The position numbers and the translations under genes were made by a program. Below, one piece after another: positions 4,831-5,694 of a stretch of 5,694 nucleotides of DNA; the stretch's first letter is position 1, and each line of letters begins with the position of its first letter. Origin of the DNA: Thermoplasmata archaeon (lineage in GTDB: Archaea > Thermoplasmatota > Thermoplasmata > Thermoplasmatales > Thermoplasmataceae). Under the pieces are notes generated by a model. That model ran no database searches. It saw only the letters and a list, made by a program, of their open reading frames with translations, and had not been told where the DNA came from. The stretch is taken from the NCBI GenBank assembly GCA_021845155.1, contig JAKBSB010000098.1, positions 1 through 5,694 of the forward strand. The letters run 5' to 3'.

Positions 4831-5694
4831 ATGAGGGAAACACTTATAGTGAACGCTTCTGAAATTATCACCATGGAAGGGGCTGGTTGGGAACCCCTGA
4901 AATCAGAAAAGATCAGGAGGATCAAGATTCTTGAAAATCACTCAATTCTCATCCGGGACGGGATCATAAGGGAAATTATGACATCGGAGAAAGCCCGGAA
5001 ATACCAGGATGGCAGGGGGGTGCATGTCGTTGATGCCAGGGGAAATGTTGTAATGCCTGGACTTGTGGATTCCCACACGCACATGGTTTACGGAGGAACA
5101 AGGGAGGAGGAATTTTACCAGAAAGTTTCCGGGAAGGCTTACATGGACATTCTTGCATCCGGAAATGGAATTTACAGGACAGTCAGGGATACAAGGAGCT
5201 CCAGCGCAGACGAGATCTTTCACCAGAGCATGAATCGTGTCTACGAGAGCGTTTCAACCGGAACAACATCAATGGAAATAAAAACTGGATACGGCCTGGA
5301 TCTTTCAACAGAAATGAAGATGCTCGATGTAATACACAGGATTAAGGACACGGGTATTGTAAACGTTGTTCCTACATTCCTGGGCATGCATGCAATACCG
5401 CAGGGACAGAGGGAATACGAATATTCAAACTACGTGATATCTGCAATGTTCCCCCGGATGAAGGACAGGGTAAAGTTTGTCGATGTTTTCTGCGACAGGG
5501 GGGCGTTTTCCGTCAGTTCAACCATGGAGATGGCAGAAGCAGCCAGATCCAACGGCCTGCGCCTGAAGCTGCACAGTGACGAGTTCGCGGATATAGGTTG
5601 CCTGGATCTGTGTGAGAAGTACCATCCACTGACAGTTGATCATCTTCTTGTGACGGATCATAAGGGCATGGAGAAGATTGCCAGATCAGGGGCA
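4831..5694 (+). CDS. hutI: Imidazolonepropionase (histidine degradation), N-terminal 288 aa, runs off right edge
   Basis: This enzyme is an amidohydrolase that opens the ring of 4-imidazolone-5-propionate to N-formimino-L-glutamate, the third step of histidine breakdown in the cytosol. Landmarks in order are VVMPGLVDSHTHMVYGGTREEEF (73-95), with metal ligands H82 and H84 and the substrate arginine R91; EIKTGYGL (149-156); VPTFLGMHAIP (180-190), with H187; VKFVDVFCDRGAFS (214-227); KLHSDEF (246-252), with metal ligand H248 and catalytic E251; and TVDHLL (268-273). The usual FCE in the middle block reads FCD here. The full protein is normally about 400-420 residues, so about a quarter is missing, including the late metal-binding Asp. 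ATG 4831 is the first in-frame start after a TATA-like box and leaves the expected N-terminal beta domain. Other hut genes are expected downstream. Confidence 0.93.
   Translation, partial: MRETLIVNASEIITMEGAGWEPLKSEKIRRIKILENHSILIRDGIIREIMTSEKARKYQDGRGVHVVDARGNVVMPGLVDSHTHMVYGGTREEEFYQKVSGKAYMDILASGNGIYRTVRDTRSSSADEIFHQSMNRVYESVSTGTTSMEIKTGYGLDLSTEMKMLDVIHRIKDTGIVNVVPTFLGMHAIPQGQREYEYSNYVISAMFPRMKDRVKFVDVFCDRGAFSVSSTMEMAEAARSNGLRLKLHSDEFADIGCLDLCEKYHPLTVDHLLVTDHKGMEKIARSGA

Noticed and set aside
4942..5223. Minus-strand open frames opposite hutI
   Set aside because: hutI runs in the plus frame with all expected motifs, so these are shadows.

Overview
The window looks like chromosomal DNA of an archaeon, most likely a Thermoplasmata (Thermoplasma-like) lineage. 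The genes favour AGG for arginine and ATA for isoleucine. Several start codons lie about 25 nt behind an AT-rich TATA-like box with no Shine-Dalgarno, which suggests leaderless transcripts. A two-aspartate archaeal prepilin (preflagellin) peptidase is present. The order assignment comes from gene content and signals only; no database search was possible.

Left end (1-438): the 5' part of an IS1634/IS4-type transposase on the minus strand, cut by the window edge. It has a TATA-like promoter and, just upstream of that, a perfect 22-bp palindrome. From 439 to 961 there is no convincing intact gene. The stretch looks like decayed DNA: it holds a minus-strand gene tail (693-803) with no start codon of its own, which can be joined to an upstream frame only by a shift in an A-rich run.

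Middle (962-2269): a small plus-strand protein of unknown function (962-1348) and a minus-strand cupin protein (1349-2245) converge so tightly that their stop codons abut, forming TGATCA. The cupin gene is divergent from the next gene, across a short AT-rich gap that could hold a promoter for each direction.

Right half (2326-5694): four plus-strand genes. A WalJ/YycJ-type metallo-beta-lactamase-fold hydrolase is followed after 16 nt by a 3-hydroxyisobutyrate-dehydrogenase-family reductase, probably as one transcript. Next come a membrane prepilin peptidase and an imidazolonepropionase (HutI, histidine degradation), each with its own TATA-like box. HutI runs off the right edge, so the rest of any histidine-utilisation cluster lies beyond the window.

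The genes have no obvious single shared task: nucleic-acid or phosphoester hydrolysis, semialdehyde reduction, pilin processing and histidine catabolism. I found no CRISPR array, tRNA, rRNA or defence system, and nothing I would call a clear new biological system. The most unusual pieces are the palindrome beside the transposase promoter, the decayed gene tail, the cupin with an unrecognised N-terminal half, and the small unknown protein.
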